Under the pieces are notes generated by a model. It did not search any database and was not told where the DNA came from. It was given only the letters and a program-made list of their open reading frames with translations. A program made the position numbers and the translations under genes. Below, one piece after another: positions 49,871 to 59,483 of a stretch of DNA of 64,000 nucleotides (the stretch's first letter is position 1; each line of letters opens with the position of its first letter). This stretch comes from Flavobacteriaceae bacterium PS02337 (GTDB lineage: Bacteria; Bacteroidota; Bacteroidia; Flavobacteriales; Flavobacteriaceae): positions 1 through 64,000 of the forward strand of contig JASCOE010000015.1 of NCBI GenBank assembly GCA_029959285.1. Reading direction: 5' to 3'.

Positions 49871-52384
49871 TTATGTCCAAGCTTTTGGTGCTTTTTGATC
49901 TCTTAATGGTACAAAAGCAATATTATCGTCTTTCTCGTCTGAGTTCACAAAATGATTGAAGCGTTTTAATAATCTTGGTTTTTCTAAAACTTGTTTCCAT
50001 TCGCATTCGAAAGTGTTTACTAAAGTCTGCATTTCGGCTTCTAATGTTTCGCAGATTCCTAAACTGTCTTCGATGATAACTTGTTTTAAATATTCTAAAC
50101 CTCCGTCTAATTTTTCTAACCAAGTTGAAGTTCTAATTAATGGACCAGCAGTACGGATGTAATACATTAAGAAGCGATCCATATATTTGATAACCGTTTC
50201 TTTGTCGATTTTCTCTGCTAATAAAACGGCATGTTTTGGGTTTGCACCGCCATTTCCTGCGATGTATAAATTCCATCCGCCTTCAACAGCGATTAGTCCG
50301 AAATCTTTTCCACGGGCTTCTGCACATTCGCGAATGCAAGCTGAAACGCCACCTTTTAATTTATGCGGAGAGCGGATTCCTTTATATCTGTTTTCTAGTT
50401 CGATGGCAAATCCGGCGCTATCGTCCATTCCGTAACGACACCAAGCATTTCCAACACAGCTTTTTACGGCACGAAGTGATTTTCCGTATGCATGACCGCT
50501 TTCAAAACCATTATCAATTAAGATTTTCCAGATTTTTGGCAAATCGCTTAAATGTGCTCCAAATAAATCTACTCTTTGAGCTCCAGTGATTTTAGTGTAT
50601 AAATCAAATTGCTTAGCAACTTCACCAATTACGATTAATTTTTCGGCTGTAATTTCGCCTCCCGCAACTCTTGGAACTACAGAATAGGTTCCGTTTCGTT
50701 GAATGTTGGCCAAAAATCTATCATTTGTATCTTGCGTTGTAACATGTTTGTTTGCTGTGTCATTGTAAATACTAGAGAAAATAGAAGCTACAACTGGTTT
50801 GCAAACTTCGCAACCATCTCCTTTTCCATGATGATCTAAAACATCATAAAAGTTTTCATATTTATTGATTTTTACTAAATCAAATAGTTCCTGACGTGTG
50901 TAGCTAAAATGCTCACAGATCACTTCTTTTACTTCTTTTCCTAAAGATTTTTGAGTTGCTTTTACCAAATCTGAAACCATTGGTTTACAGCCTCCACAAC
51001 CTGAAGTTGCTTTTGTTGCTTTCACAACATCAGAAAAAGTGGCGCAAGATTCGTCTAGAATTTTACAGCAAATTGAACCTTTCGTTACATTTTCGCAAGA
51101 ACAGATTACAGCGGTGTCTGGCAAATCCATTACGCTTCCCATAGAAGAACCCTCAGAACCGTCACGAGAACCTAAAATTAGATCTTCAGGATTTTTAGGC
51201 AAAGCCATTCCGTTGCTGTAAATCTGGAAAAGTGAATTATAATCGCTGGAATCTCCAACTAAAATTCCGCCTAATAAAGTTTTAGAATCTTTGGTAACGT
51301 TAATTCTTTTGTAGATTCCGCTTAATTTATTCTCATATATAATAGCGGTTACATGTTCATTTTCGATAAAAGGATCACCAAAACTAGCTACTTCAACACC
51401 AATTAATTTCAATTGTGTTGACATATCGATGGTTTCTCTCATGGTTTTCTCACCATTTAAGATTTGCTCGGCAGCAACATCAGCCATTTCGTAACCTGGT
51501 GCAACCAATCCGTAAATGTTTTGGTTATAAAGTGCTGCTTCACCAATCGCATAAATAGAAGAATCTGAAGTTTGCATTTGATTATTTACCACGATTCCGC
51601 CTCTAACGCCGACTTCAAGTCCAGAAACTCTTGCCAATTCGTCGCGAGGTTTAATTCCGGCAGAAATAACCAACATGTCTACTTTTAACAATTCGTCGTT
51701 GGCAAACATCATTCCTGTTATACTTTCCTTTCCGTCAATATATTGTGTTGCTTTGTTAAGATGAATTCCGATATTTAATTCTTCAATTTTTGACTGAAGC
51801 ATATCGCTCGCACCTTGATCTAATTGTCTCGGCATCAAACGTGGAGCAAATTCAACCACATGAGGATTCAATCCTAAATCTCTAACCGCTTTTGCTGCTT
51901 CCAAACCTAATAATCCTCCGCCCAAAACTGCGGCTTCTGTAGCGCCTTTTTGTTTTATTTTTCTAGCATACACCATAATAGCATCCAAATCTTCGATGGT
52001 TCTATATACAAAAACACCTTCTTTTTCTACACCTTCAATTGGCGGAACAAAAGCTGATGAACCCGTTGCTAAAACTAAGTAGTCGTACGTATGTGTTTTT
52101 CCTAAATGCGTGTGAATTGTTTTTTCTTCACGATTAATATCTGTAATTAACTCAGATGTATTTAGAATAATATTGTTTTCTAAATACCAATTAGTAGTAG
52201 ATAATGAGAGATCATCTGCCGTTTTACCTCCAAAATATTCACTTAAATGAACACGATCGTAAGCGCGTCTTGGCTCTTCACCAAATACGGTAATCTGATA
52301 CTTTTCTTGTCCTGATTTTGCGACAAATTTTTCGCAAAATTTATAACCAACCATGCCGTTTCCAACTACTATTACTCTAATCAT
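49871..52384 (-). CDS. nirB: Nitrite reductase (NADH) large subunit
   Basis: An 837-residue cytosolic siroheme enzyme reducing nitrite to ammonium. Its modules are an FAD/NADH reductase (about 1-400; VVGNGMVGYKFCEKF, VLGGGLLGLEAAKA), then two BFD-like [2Fe-2S] regions (about 415-470 with CSCENVTKGSICCKI and GCGGCKPMV, and about 480-540 with GCEVCKPVV). The C-terminal part is ferredoxin-like plus siroheme/[4Fe-4S] with the ligands CVGNAWC and CIREC. Length is typical. The upstream region carries the AAGTA-TTTA-TACTT/-7 composite and three TACGTA heptamers. The cobA and Moco genes elsewhere in the window supply its pathway. Confidence 0.96.
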   Translation of the reverse strand: MIRVIVVGNGMVGYKFCEKFVAKSGQEKYQITVFGEEPRRAYDRVHLSEYFGGKTADDLSLSTTNWYLENNIILNTSELITDINREEKTIHTHLGKTHTYDYLVLATGSSAFVPPIEGVEKEGVFVYRTIEDLDAIMVYARKIKQKGATEAAVLGGGLLGLEAAKAVRDLGLNPHVVEFAPRLMPRQLDQGASDMLQSKIEELNIGIHLNKATQYIDGKESITGMMFANDELLKVDMLVISAGIKPRDELARVSGLEVGVRGGIVVNNQMQTSDSSIYAIGEAALYNQNIYGLVAPGYEMADVAAEQILNGEKTMRETIDMSTQLKLIGVEVASFGDPFIENEHVTAIIYENKLSGIYKRINVTKDSKTLLGGILVGDSSDYNSLFQIYSNGMALPKNPEDLILGSRDGSEGSSMGSVMDLPDTAVICSCENVTKGSICCKILDESCATFSDVVKATKATSGCGGCKPMVSDLVKATQKSLGKEVKEVICEHFSYTRQELFDLVKINKYENFYDVLDHHGKGDGCEVCKPVVASIFSSIYNDTANKHVTTQDTNDRFLANIQRNGTYSVVPRVAGGEITAEKLIVIGEVAKQFDLYTKITGAQRVDLFGAHLSDLPKIWKILIDNGFESGHAYGKSLRAVKSCVGNAWCRYGMDDSAGFAIELENRYKGIRSPHKLKGGVSACIRECAEARGKDFGLIAVEGGWNLYIAGNGGANPKHAVLLAEKIDKETVIKYMDRFLMYYIRTAGPLIRTSTWLEKLDGGLEYLKQVIIEDSLGICETLEAEMQTLVNTFECEWKQVLEKPRLLKRFNHFVNSDEKDDNIAFVPLRDQKAPKAWT

Positions 52385-52410
52385 GATTTCTTTAATTAAG
52401 TATTACTACG

Positions 52411-52431
52411 CAAATATAAGTATTTATACTT
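52411..52431 (-). promoter_or_regulatory. nirB promoter: AAGTA-N4-TACTT palindrome fused to -7 box
   Basis: On the minus strand AAGTA-TAAA-TACTT (52431-52418) shares its last base with the -7 box TATATTTG (52418-52411), 27 bp before the start codon. It differs from the moeA element by one base over the site and -7 box. Confidence 0.7.
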
Positions 52432-52437
52432 ATTTAA

Positions 52438-52510
52438 ATACGTAAAATATTTATTTTTTATCTAAATGCAGAACTAGAATAACTACGTATTTTGTTTAAT
52501 CTTTTACGTA
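52438..52510. promoter_or_regulatory. TACGTA heptamer cluster upstream of nirB
   Basis: ATACGTA (52438-52444), TACGTAT (52484-52490) and TTTACGTAG (from 52503) lie 54-126 bp upstream of the nirB start. They match the heptamers near narK and the response-regulator gene. Confidence 0.5.
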
Positions 52511-52652
52511 GTGCGGGTTTTGAATGAATTTTAGAAACATTAATTTTTTAAATTTGAAAAGATTCTAAATAAGCATTTCAAAAAAATATCGTAAATTCAT
52601 AAGAATTTTACCGTCTTTTTCTATTGAGGAGCATTTTTAAAACAGAAATCCT

Positions 52653-53426
52653 ATGAAAAATATATTTTCAATATTGTTATTGTCCATTTTAATGATAAGC
52701 TGTAAGACTATGGCAGATAAAGAATCGAAGGGAAAAATAGCTTCGGGAACATCTCAAGATGATTTGAATTTTTATTTTAAAGCAACTGGAAATGAACCCT
52801 TTTGGGGAATTAAAATTGGAAATGATCAGATTGTTTTTACTTCATTAATTCCAGGAAAAGAAAGCATAACTTTTCCTGCCGTTGATGCAATACGTGCGAT
52901 GGATGCGAATGTCAGAATGTACAAAGTAAGTAATGAAACAGCTTCAGCAACTATTACTATTCAGCAATTGGACTGTCAGGATTCAATGTCTGGTGCAATT
53001 TCGCCGTATAGTGTAAAGGTTGAAATTAAAAATAATTCAGAGTTAGAAGCGAAAAAACTAAGCGGATGCGGAAAATTTATTACTGATTATCGTCTTCATG
53101 ATATTTGGGTTTTGGAAGAATTGAACGGCTACAAAGTTTTTGAAACTGATTTTCAGAAAGAATTCCCGAGACTTGAAATTAATTCGACAGAAAATAGATT
53201 TTCAGGTTTTGGAGGTTGTAATTCAATTACAGGACAAATTTTTTATGAGAAAGATCTTTTGCGTTTTACCAAAGTCGTTTCTACTTTAATGGCTTGTCCC
53301 TCTGGAAATAAAGAAGGCGATTTTTTGAAAGCGCTTCAAAGTACAACCAATTATTCGATTGAAAATAATAGATTGACTTTGTCAAATCCTTCTGGGAAAT
53401 TGATTGTTTTTAAGAAAGTGGATTAA
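52653..53426 (+). CDS. META-domain lipoprotein with N-terminal COG3650-like domain
   Basis: A 257-residue lipoprotein with the lipobox LMISC (Cys17). Residues ~38-145 resemble the COG3650 type (ATGNEPFWGIKIGNDQIVF, then paired cysteines). Residues ~150-257 are a META/HslJ domain (DIWVLEELNGYKVF, FSGFGGCNSITGQ, TLMACPSGNKEGDFLKAL). META proteins are envelope-associated and linked to stress tolerance in some bacteria. It is monocistronic and divergent from nirB. Confidence 0.85.
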   Translation: MKNIFSILLLSILMISCKTMADKESKGKIASGTSQDDLNFYFKATGNEPFWGIKIGNDQIVFTSLIPGKESITFPAVDAIRAMDANVRMYKVSNETASATITIQQLDCQDSMSGAISPYSVKVEIKNNSELEAKKLSGCGKFITDYRLHDIWVLEELNGYKVFETDFQKEFPRLEINSTENRFSGFGGCNSITGQIFYEKDLLRFTKVVSTLMACPSGNKEGDFLKALQSTTNYSIENNRLTLSNPSGKLIVFKKVD

Positions 53427-53461
53427 AAGTTTTGTTTCAGGTTTAAAGTTTCACGTTACTG

Positions 53462-53563
53462 TTGTCATTTCGACGAAGGAGAAATCTCCACGAGAAGCTC
53501 GACAAAGATTGGCTTATAGGAATGGAGCTGCTTGCGAAGATTTCTCCTTCGTCGAAATGACAA
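53462..53563. repeat. Palindromic repeat (TTGTCATTTCGACGAAGGAG family)
   Basis: Perfect 26-bp arms (53462-53487 and 53538-53563), placed between two convergent genes where it can act as a bidirectional terminator. Confidence 0.92.
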
Positions 53564-53575
53564 TATTGTGTTGAA

Positions 53576-54859
53576 TTATTCTAATAATTCTTTAGAATCC
53601 TCTTCATCATCTCCTTCAATAAAATCCAATTCCAAAGCTCTTACCGTTTGCACTGCATTTCCAGCAATACCACGAATCGAACCGTACATTCCTAAAGTAT
53701 TATGAACCACTTTTTCGATTTGCTTTTCACGTTGTTTCCAGATTCTTTGCATCGCTCTTTTTTCAGAATCCAGATCGCTTTGCATTTGTGTAAAACCTTC
53801 TACAATCCCTTCTACTTGCAAACGAAATTCGTTACTCGTTAAGAAATCATACAACATCGACATTTTATCGCCTTTGTTTTCCTGCGCCTGAACAGCCTGA
53901 CTTACCTGAATTAAAGACTGACGTAAAACCGCACTTAAACCTTTAAATTCTTCATAAGTACAAATCCAGATTCCGTCGCGCATTCCCATTCGTTCCATTC
54001 CAGAAGGCATTACTTCGGTAACTAAAACACCAATATTGGCTCTTTTAGTTCTAATATCATTTTTGAATTTCTCAATCCAAGATGGTTGAAACGCTTTTGT
54101 TCTTTTACTTTCATAATAAATAGAACCGCAGTTTTGCACTTCGCGCGTATTTACAATTTGAAGACAATCTGCTCCGTTTGCACCTTTTTTAACTTCGTCA
54201 ATGCTGTCAAGAGGAAAATTATTTGCGAGCCATTCTTCAATTGCCAATTCCATTACTTCTCCTTGCAATTGCATAGAACCTTGTTCTTGCTTGCGCTTCA
54301 TTTCCTCAATCAGCTTTTTTTGATCGTCAGATTGTTTTTGGTATTCTTTTATTTTTAATTCGTTTTTTTCTTCTTCTTGTTTACGAATTTTATCGCGTTC
54401 TAAAACCAAAGTAGCATTAAGTTGTTTTTGAGCTTCAGCTTCAATTGCTTCTTTCATTTCCAGTTTTTCACGTTGAAGTTTTGCAATTTCACCTTGCATT
54501 TTATTCAATTCCCTGATTTTATCTGATTTTTCAGAGAGTTCTTTTTCCATTAAAAGTAAACGATCTTTATTTTCTTCTTCTAATTTGGCTTTTAGTTTTT
54601 CAGAAATTTCTTTTTCGGCTGCTTTTTTTTCTTTTTCAAGACGTTCAATAAAAAGCTCATTTTCCTGTTTTTTCTTTACTTCAAATTCGGCTTTTGCTTT
54701 TTCGAATTGTTCGTTTTTAAGCTCAATTTCACGATTCTGAATATTGGCTTTTTGTTGAAATTCTTTACGAATGCTGTCTTCTAACTGATGTTTTAAGATG
54801 TCATTTACGTCGATATTTTCTCCGCAGTTTGGGCATTGAATTGAAGATTGCTCAGCCAT
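53576..54859 (-). CDS. DUF2130 family coiled-coil protein
   Basis: A 427-residue soluble protein with an N-terminal zinc-ribbon-like CPNCGENIDV (Cys9/Cys12), a long charged coiled coil (about 25-205) and a globular C-terminal DUF2130 domain. The domain has GEVMELAIEEWLANNFPLDSIDEV and a nuclease-like core, GSIYYESKRTKAFQPSWIEKFK. The E...E..K spacing recalls restriction-endonuclease-fold proteins. Function is unknown; a DNA-related role has been suggested for this fold only by similarity. Confidence 0.85.
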   Translation of the reverse strand: MAEQSSIQCPNCGENIDVNDILKHQLEDSIRKEFQQKANIQNREIELKNEQFEKAKAEFEVKKKQENELFIERLEKEKKAAEKEISEKLKAKLEEENKDRLLLMEKELSEKSDKIRELNKMQGEIAKLQREKLEMKEAIEAEAQKQLNATLVLERDKIRKQEEEKNELKIKEYQKQSDDQKKLIEEMKRKQEQGSMQLQGEVMELAIEEWLANNFPLDSIDEVKKGANGADCLQIVNTREVQNCGSIYYESKRTKAFQPSWIEKFKNDIRTKRANIGVLVTEVMPSGMERMGMRDGIWICTYEEFKGLSAVLRQSLIQVSQAVQAQENKGDKMSMLYDFLTSNEFRLQVEGIVEGFTQMQSDLDSEKRAMQRIWKQREKQIEKVVHNTLGMYGSIRGIAGNAVQTVRALELDFIEGDDEEDSKELLE

Positions 54860-55204
54860 TTTTATTGATTTTTATTTTGTAGAATTATAGTTTGCTAAGG
54901 TATTTAAAAGTTCTCTTTTTATGGTGTGGATTTCTGTACTAAATTGTAACGAATTTTTGTTATAGTCACGAAGGCGCTATGAGGCAAAGTTTTTTTGCCA
55001 CAGATTAAAAGATTAAAAGGATTTTTTGAATTGCCTCCAGCTTTAGCTGGAGGTATAAAAGTTGAATTAGAAAAGGCTTTAGCCAAATCCGCAGTTGTTA
55101 GGCTAAAGCCTTGTAAGCTTAATTATTTTTCCATCCAGCTAAAGCTGGACGCAATTAATAAATAAAAACTTCGCGCCTTTGCGAGATTAAATTATAAAAC
55201 AATT
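54860..55204. other. 345-bp gap with triple-stem repeat copy 2
   Basis: No gene was found. The CCTCCAGCTTTAGC repeat copy 2 is at 55031-55154 (central stem AAGGCTTTAGCC / GGCTAAAGCCTT, 55073-55112). A GCCACAGATTAAAAGATT-type stretch near 54996 is shared in part with 48936. Confidence 0.8.
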
Positions 55205-56092
55205 TTAGCGTGAACCTGTTTTCTTCAATAAAAAATCAACAGCAGATTGCGTAATTTCAGAAACATCTTCTTTTGAAGTTATAATCGAAACATTAGTAAA
55301 AAGATTCACTTTTTTCAATTCAATAAAACCAATCTCCGAATCTTGATCGTTTTTTGCAATATTCGAAGGAACAATCGAAATTCCTAATCCGTTTTTGACT
55401 AATTGTACAATCGAGTTGATGTTATTCGCTTCGTGAATAATCTTCGGCTTAAAGCCATAAAAAGCACAAAGTTCTAATAAAACTTCATGATAATGCGGCG
55501 CATAGTCTTTATTGAAAAACACAAAAGTTTCGTCTTTCAGTTTTAAAAATTCATTTTCAGATTTTATTTGAATTGCATTTTTGTTGTAAACCAAAGAAAA
55601 TCCGTCTTTAAACCATAAATGAGATTTTATCTTTGGTGAATGAATGGGCGATCTGATAATTCCCATTTCGATTTTTCCTTGTTCTAAAGCGTCGATTTGT
55701 TTCGTAGTTGAAATTTCAAAAAGTTTGAAATTGACGTATGGAAATTGTACTTTCAGATGTTTGATTAAATCTGAAATAACTGCCGAATAAATCGAACTGA
55801 TATACGCGATTCTGAATTCGCCCGAAACGTTTTCTGCAATCTTTTTTGTTTTCGCAGAAATGTGATCCAAATTCTGAAAAAGTGTTTTTGTTTCTTTTTC
55901 AAAATACTTTCCAGCTTCGGTCAATTCTACTTTTTTATTATTTCTAATGAAAAGTTTTGCTTGAAGTTCTTCTTCTAATTCGGCTATTTGACGGCTCAAT
56001 GGCGGCTGTGAAATAAAAAGTTTCTCCGCAGCTTTGGTGAAGTTTAGTTCTTCGGCTACAGCCAAAAAATATTTTAGATGACGTAATTCCAT
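55205..56092 (-). CDS. LysR family transcriptional regulator
   Basis: A 295-residue LysR regulator with an N-terminal HTH (about 1-60; MELRHLKYFLAVAEELNFTK, SQPPLSRQIAELEEEL) and a periplasmic-binding-type effector domain (about 90-290). It is divergent from the methyltransferase gene at 56.3 kb. Target and effector cannot be read from sequence. Confidence 0.93.
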   Translation of the reverse strand: MELRHLKYFLAVAEELNFTKAAEKLFISQPPLSRQIAELEEELQAKLFIRNNKKVELTEAGKYFEKETKTLFQNLDHISAKTKKIAENVSGEFRIAYISSIYSAVISDLIKHLKVQFPYVNFKLFEISTTKQIDALEQGKIEMGIIRSPIHSPKIKSHLWFKDGFSLVYNKNAIQIKSENEFLKLKDETFVFFNKDYAPHYHEVLLELCAFYGFKPKIIHEANNINSIVQLVKNGLGISIVPSNIAKNDQDSEIGFIELKKVNLFTNVSIITSKEDVSEITQSAVDFLLKKTGSR

Positions 56093-56180
56093 GATACTTT
56101 TAAGGTATTATTGATTGATAAAAATAGTATTTTTAAAGTATTTATAAAAAGAATAGTTTTGAAAAAGCAAAAAATAATTC

Positions 56181-56298
56181 TCTCGCAGATTTAGCAGACA
56201 AAGCAGATTATTAATTTTAGATAAATCATCTTAATCATAATAATATCCTAATCATATAATAGCAAAAAGATTAGCTCAATCTGCTTTATCTGCGAGAA
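56181..56298. repeat. Inverted repeat (TCTCGCAGATTTAGC ... CTGCGAGA)
   Basis: Arms TCTCGCAGATTTAGCAGACA... and ...AATCTGCTTTATCTGCGAGA surround the LysR/methyltransferase intergenic region. They end 18 bp before the plus-strand start codon, where a stable hairpin could affect its translation. Confidence 0.75.
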
Positions 56299-56315
56299 AT
56301 AAAAAAACAAAAGGC

Positions 56316-57023
56316 ATGATAAAATCAACAATTGCTGAAATCAAAGAACGATTTGACAATGATGTCGAACGATTTTCAAATTTAGAAACGGGACAAGTCG
56401 CTACAATTGACGCGACAATTTCTTTGGAATTAATAACTGAAGCTTCAAAACGCATTGTTCCGAATGCTAAAAAAGTTTTAGATGTTGGCTGTGGAGCTGG
56501 AAATTATACTTTAATGATGTTGTCTAAAATACCAAACTTAAACTGCACTTTAGTCGATTTGAGTTTGCCAATGTTAAATCGTGCTTTTGAAAGAGTTTCA
56601 GCAGAAACAAATGGAAAAGTCGAAACAAAACAAGGCGATATTCGGGAAATTGATTTAGAAGAAAACAGTTTTGATATTATTTTGGCAGGCGCAGTTTTGC
56701 ATCATTTACGTGATGATGAAGATTGGGAAACAACTTTTACAAAATTGTTTAAATTGTTGAAACCTGGCGGATGTTTGATGATTTCTGATTTGATAACGCA
56801 AGATACGGAGTTATTGAATGAATATACTTGGCAACGTTACGGCGAATATTTAGAAGGAATAGGAGGAGCGGAGTATCGCCAAAAAGTTTTAGATTATATT
56901 GAAAAAGAAGATTCGCCAAGATCAATGAATTATCAATTGGATTTGATGAAAAAAATTGGTTTTTCTAAAGTCGAAATTTTACATAAAAACATGTGTTTCG
57001 GAGCTTTTGGAGGAATTAAGTAG
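56316..57023 (+). CDS. Class I SAM-dependent methyltransferase
   Basis: A 235-residue methyltransferase with SAM motif I VLDVGCGAGNYTLMML at about 58, acidic motif II TLVDLS, and a motif IV-like ILAGAVLHHLRDDED. The pattern resembles small-molecule methyltransferases of the UbiE/Cfa type. The substrate is unknown. Its divergent LysR neighbour may regulate it. Confidence 0.88.
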   Translation: MIKSTIAEIKERFDNDVERFSNLETGQVATIDATISLELITEASKRIVPNAKKVLDVGCGAGNYTLMMLSKIPNLNCTLVDLSLPMLNRAFERVSAETNGKVETKQGDIREIDLEENSFDIILAGAVLHHLRDDEDWETTFTKLFKLLKPGGCLMISDLITQDTELLNEYTWQRYGEYLEGIGGAEYRQKVLDYIEKEDSPRSMNYQLDLMKKIGFSKVEILHKNMCFGAFGGIK

Positions 57024-57032
57024 ATTTTTTTT

Positions 57033-57117
57033 TTGCCACGAATTACACGAATTATCACTAATTTTTATTTAAAAAAAGAAAAAAATAATTCGTGCAAATT
57101 TGTGTAATTCGTGGCAA
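57033..57117. terminator. Bidirectional hairpin (TTGCCACGAATTACACGAATT family)
   Basis: Arms TTGCCACGAATTACACGAAT and the matching GTGTAATTCGTGGCAA end lie between convergent genes ending at 57023 and 57127. A T8-10 run precedes and A-runs lie inside. Partial copies appear near 48883. Confidence 0.8.
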
Positions 57118-57126
57118 ATAAACATT

Positions 57127-57405
57127 TTATAAAACTTGTGCAGTTTTGTATACTTGAATTGGAGTAGAAACAAGGCTTTCGGTTTTTTTAATGAAATCTT
57201 GGAGATACGATTGACTGTTGTGCAAATCTAGACCAACTTGGTCTTTCCATTCTTCCCAAAGAATAAAAACATTTTCGGAAGTATGTAAATCATAACGAAT
57301 ACAAGCTGCTTCTTTTCTGGTTTCTGCTACTAAATGAGCAAGCAAGTTTTGAACTTCAATTAAATGCTCAGGTTTACTTTTTAAAATTGCTGTAATTGAA
57401 ATCAT
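57127..57405 (-). CDS. ABM-domain (antibiotic biosynthesis monooxygenase-like) protein
   Basis: A 92-residue ferredoxin-fold protein with the family pattern ITAILKSKPEHLIEVQNLL, RYDLHTSENVFILWEEWKDQ and HNSQSYLQDFI. Family members are monooxygenases or quinol oxidases of small aromatic or quinone substrates, often paired with flavin reductases. It starts 2 bp after the NAD(P)H oxidoreductase, so the two probably work together. Confidence 0.87.
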   Translation of the reverse strand: MISITAILKSKPEHLIEVQNLLAHLVAETRKEAACIRYDLHTSENVFILWEEWKDQVGLDLHNSQSYLQDFIKKTESLVSTPIQVYKTAQVL

Positions 57406-57407
57406 AA

Positions 57408-58013
57408 TTATAAGTTTTTAAAAGTTTCTTCTAAATGTTTGGTGTAATTCTCCTTAAAGATAACGATATTTTCTGGTGTGGCACCTTTCTCAACATCATG
57501 AAAATGGAATCCGTTTATGCGTTCCATTCCTGTAAATTTGTTCATTTTGTGGAAACCAAACATTACGCCATCGTCTACAGAAGTTTCATCGAAGAATTCT
57601 CCAGGAAGTGTAAAAGCCGTTGCAGGTGCGTTCCAGCTTGTGGTAAGCATGTATTTGCGTCCGTGTAAAAGTCCGCCTGTTCCGTAATTAATGTCTGGAT
57701 TTACGCGGCTTCTTCCGTCGCTTTTGTAGATTCCGTTGTTGTGGCCTTGCGTGAAAACGTCATCGATGTATTTTTTGAAAAGGTTTGGAATTTGAAACCA
57801 CCAAACTGGTGTATGATAGATGATTAAATCTGCCCAAACGAATTTTTCTACTTCTTTTTGAAGGTCTATTTCGCTTTCGATATGCGTTGTTTTGATTTCG
57901 TAATTTGTATTTTTTGAAAGAAATTCAACTGTCCAATCTTGAACGGTTTGATTAAATTTTCCTCCTGAATGTGCGAATTTTTGTCCGCCGTTGATTATAA
58001 ATATCTTTTTCAT
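57408..58013 (-). CDS. NAD(P)H-dependent flavodoxin-fold oxidoreductase (MdaB-like)
   Basis: 201 residues from the start at 58013 (MKKIFIINGGQKFAHSGGKF). The frame extends to 58091, but the added part enters a dispersed repeat, so the shorter start is chosen. Family marks are the FMN-binding N-terminus, DLIIYHTPVWWFQIPNLFKKY and RKYMLTTSWNAPATAF. Such quinone reductases (MdaB/NQO type) transfer two electrons from NADPH to quinones. It pairs with the ABM protein downstream. Confidence 0.9.
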   Translation of the reverse strand: MKKIFIINGGQKFAHSGGKFNQTVQDWTVEFLSKNTNYEIKTTHIESEIDLQKEVEKFVWADLIIYHTPVWWFQIPNLFKKYIDDVFTQGHNNGIYKSDGRSRVNPDINYGTGGLLHGRKYMLTTSWNAPATAFTLPGEFFDETSVDDGVMFGFHKMNKFTGMERINGFHFHDVEKGATPENIVIFKENYTKHLEETFKNL

Positions 58014-58044
58014 TTTTAAATTATTGTTTCTTATGAAAATGGAT

Positions 58045-58129
58045 GCGTGAGGGATAGAGGCGGTATCCTTTTGCGAAATGAAATGGAGCAAAAGATATAG
58101 CCGAAAGCCCGACCCGGAGGGACACGCCC
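58045..58129. repeat. GAGGGATAGAGGCGG element, copy 2
   Basis: Begins GCGTGAGGGATAGAGGCGG, has inner arms ATCCTTTTGC / GCAAAAGATAT, and ends CCCGACCCGGAGGGACACGC. GCGTG/CACGC close the structure. The skeleton matches the first part of the element at 46234. Confidence 0.75.
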
Positions 58130-58183
58130 AAATTTTAGTTATTTAAATTTTTGAGATTTTTTTTTGAAACACATAGTTCACGC

Positions 58184-58295
58184 AATCTTGTCATTCCGAG
58201 GAACGAGGAATCTCCACGAGAAACTCTACAAAGATTGGCAACTCACTGTGCGGAATTACTTGCGAAGATTCCTCGTTCCTCGGAATGACAAGATT
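58184..58295. repeat. Palindromic repeat (CATTCCGAGGAACGAGGAAT family)
   Basis: Perfect 30-bp arms (58184-58213 and 58266-58295) with a 52-bp loop; same family as 48983-49084 and 53462-53563. Confidence 0.92.
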
Positions 58296-58380
58296 ACGCA
58301 GACTAACTATGTGTGTTTATGTAAGTGAAACGCCTTTTTAAATAAAGCAAAACAATGTTTCTATGTGTTTAAAAAGAATA

Positions 58381-59367
58381 TTATTTTATTTTAGCAATTG
58401 CCTGATTAATAAAATCCAATTCTGAAGCAGATAAATCGACATCCATTGTTTTGGCGTTTGAAATGGCTTGTTCTGCGTTTCTTGCTCCCGCTAAAACTAT
58501 CGAAATTCCTTTTTGTAAAGTTGTCCAACGTAAAACCAATTGCGAAATTGAAATGTGTTTTGAATGCGCTAAAGAACTCAATTCTTCGATTAAAGTTTTG
58601 ACTTGCTGCAAATCGAATTTTCCGAAATAACCGTTTCTGTGATCGTTTTCTTTTAATTTACTGTCTGTAAAATATTTCCCAGTCAATAAACCTCTTTCCA
58701 TTGGACTGTAAGCGATAATTCCGATGTTTTCTGCAACTGTAAACGGAATTAAATCAGTTTCAATTGAACGATTCAACATACTGTATGCCACTTGATTTGA
58801 TGCAATTTGAATGGTTTTTTGAGCTTCTTTAATTTGTTCAACGTTGTAATTACTTACTCCAAAAGCTCTGATTTTTCCTTGTTGAATTAAAGTTTCAGCG
58901 GCTTCCATAGTTTCAGAAATCGGAGTTGTTGAGTCTGGCCAGTGAATTTGCAATAAATCGATATAATCGGTCTGAAGACGTTTTAAGCTTTCTTCAACTT
59001 CTTTAATTACGTTTGCTTTTGATGAATATTTATAGATCGGAACTTTTTTACCATTATCATCAGCATCAAAAAAGAAATCTCCTTTTCCGTTATTGCTTCC
59101 GTCCCAAACTAAACCGAATTTGGTAAGTAATTGAATTTTAGAACGATCTTGACTTTTTACAGCTTCTCCGATCATTTCTTCGCTTAAACCAAATCCGTAA
59201 AAAGGAGCGGTGTCGATTGTAGTTACACCATGATCGATTGAAGCGTGAATAGAATCGATTGAATCTTTCTTTTCTGTTCCGCCCCACATGGTTCCGCCAA
59301 TCGCAAATGCACCGTAAGTAATGGTTGATAATTCAAGTTCGGAGTTGCCTAATTTTCTATATTCCAT
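58381..59367 (-). CDS. Aldo/keto reductase
   Basis: A 328-residue NADPH-dependent (alpha/beta)8-barrel reductase. The catalytic tetrad region is seen as TIDTAPFYGFGLSEE (Asp and Tyr), LLTKFG (Lys) and LLQIHWPDS (His). The C-terminal cofactor segment is GISIVLAGARNAEQ. Substrate unknown. It is divergent from an AraC-type regulator 116 bp away, which may control it. Confidence 0.94.
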   Translation of the reverse strand: MEYRKLGNSELELSTITYGAFAIGGTMWGGTEKKDSIDSIHASIDHGVTTIDTAPFYGFGLSEEMIGEAVKSQDRSKIQLLTKFGLVWDGSNNGKGDFFFDADDNGKKVPIYKYSSKANVIKEVEESLKRLQTDYIDLLQIHWPDSTTPISETMEAAETLIQQGKIRAFGVSNYNVEQIKEAQKTIQIASNQVAYSMLNRSIETDLIPFTVAENIGIIAYSPMERGLLTGKYFTDSKLKENDHRNGYFGKFDLQQVKTLIEELSSLAHSKHISISQLVLRWTTLQKGISIVLAGARNAEQAISNAKTMDVDLSASELDFINQAIAKIK

Positions 59368-59483
59368 GATTGTGATTTTTTCTATTATAATTTAATGAGG
59401 CAAAATTATACTGTTTTTATGATTCTTATTTGGTATATATTTGTCTTTTTTAGGTATATTTGCAACTTCAAATAAAATGAATT

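Larger units (their letters stand above)
58014..58380. other. 367-bp repeat-rich gap
   Basis: No gene was found. Holds the GAGGGATAGAGGCGG element (58045-58129) and a perfect 30-bp-arm palindrome (58184-58295). The latter is framed by AAACACATAG / CTATGTGTTT fragments also seen at 49708-49862. Confidence 0.85.

Noticed and set aside
50187-50589. Two overlapping plus-strand frames of 82 and 117 codons
   Set aside because: They lie wholly inside nirB's siroheme domain on the other strand, with no promoter or family resemblance.
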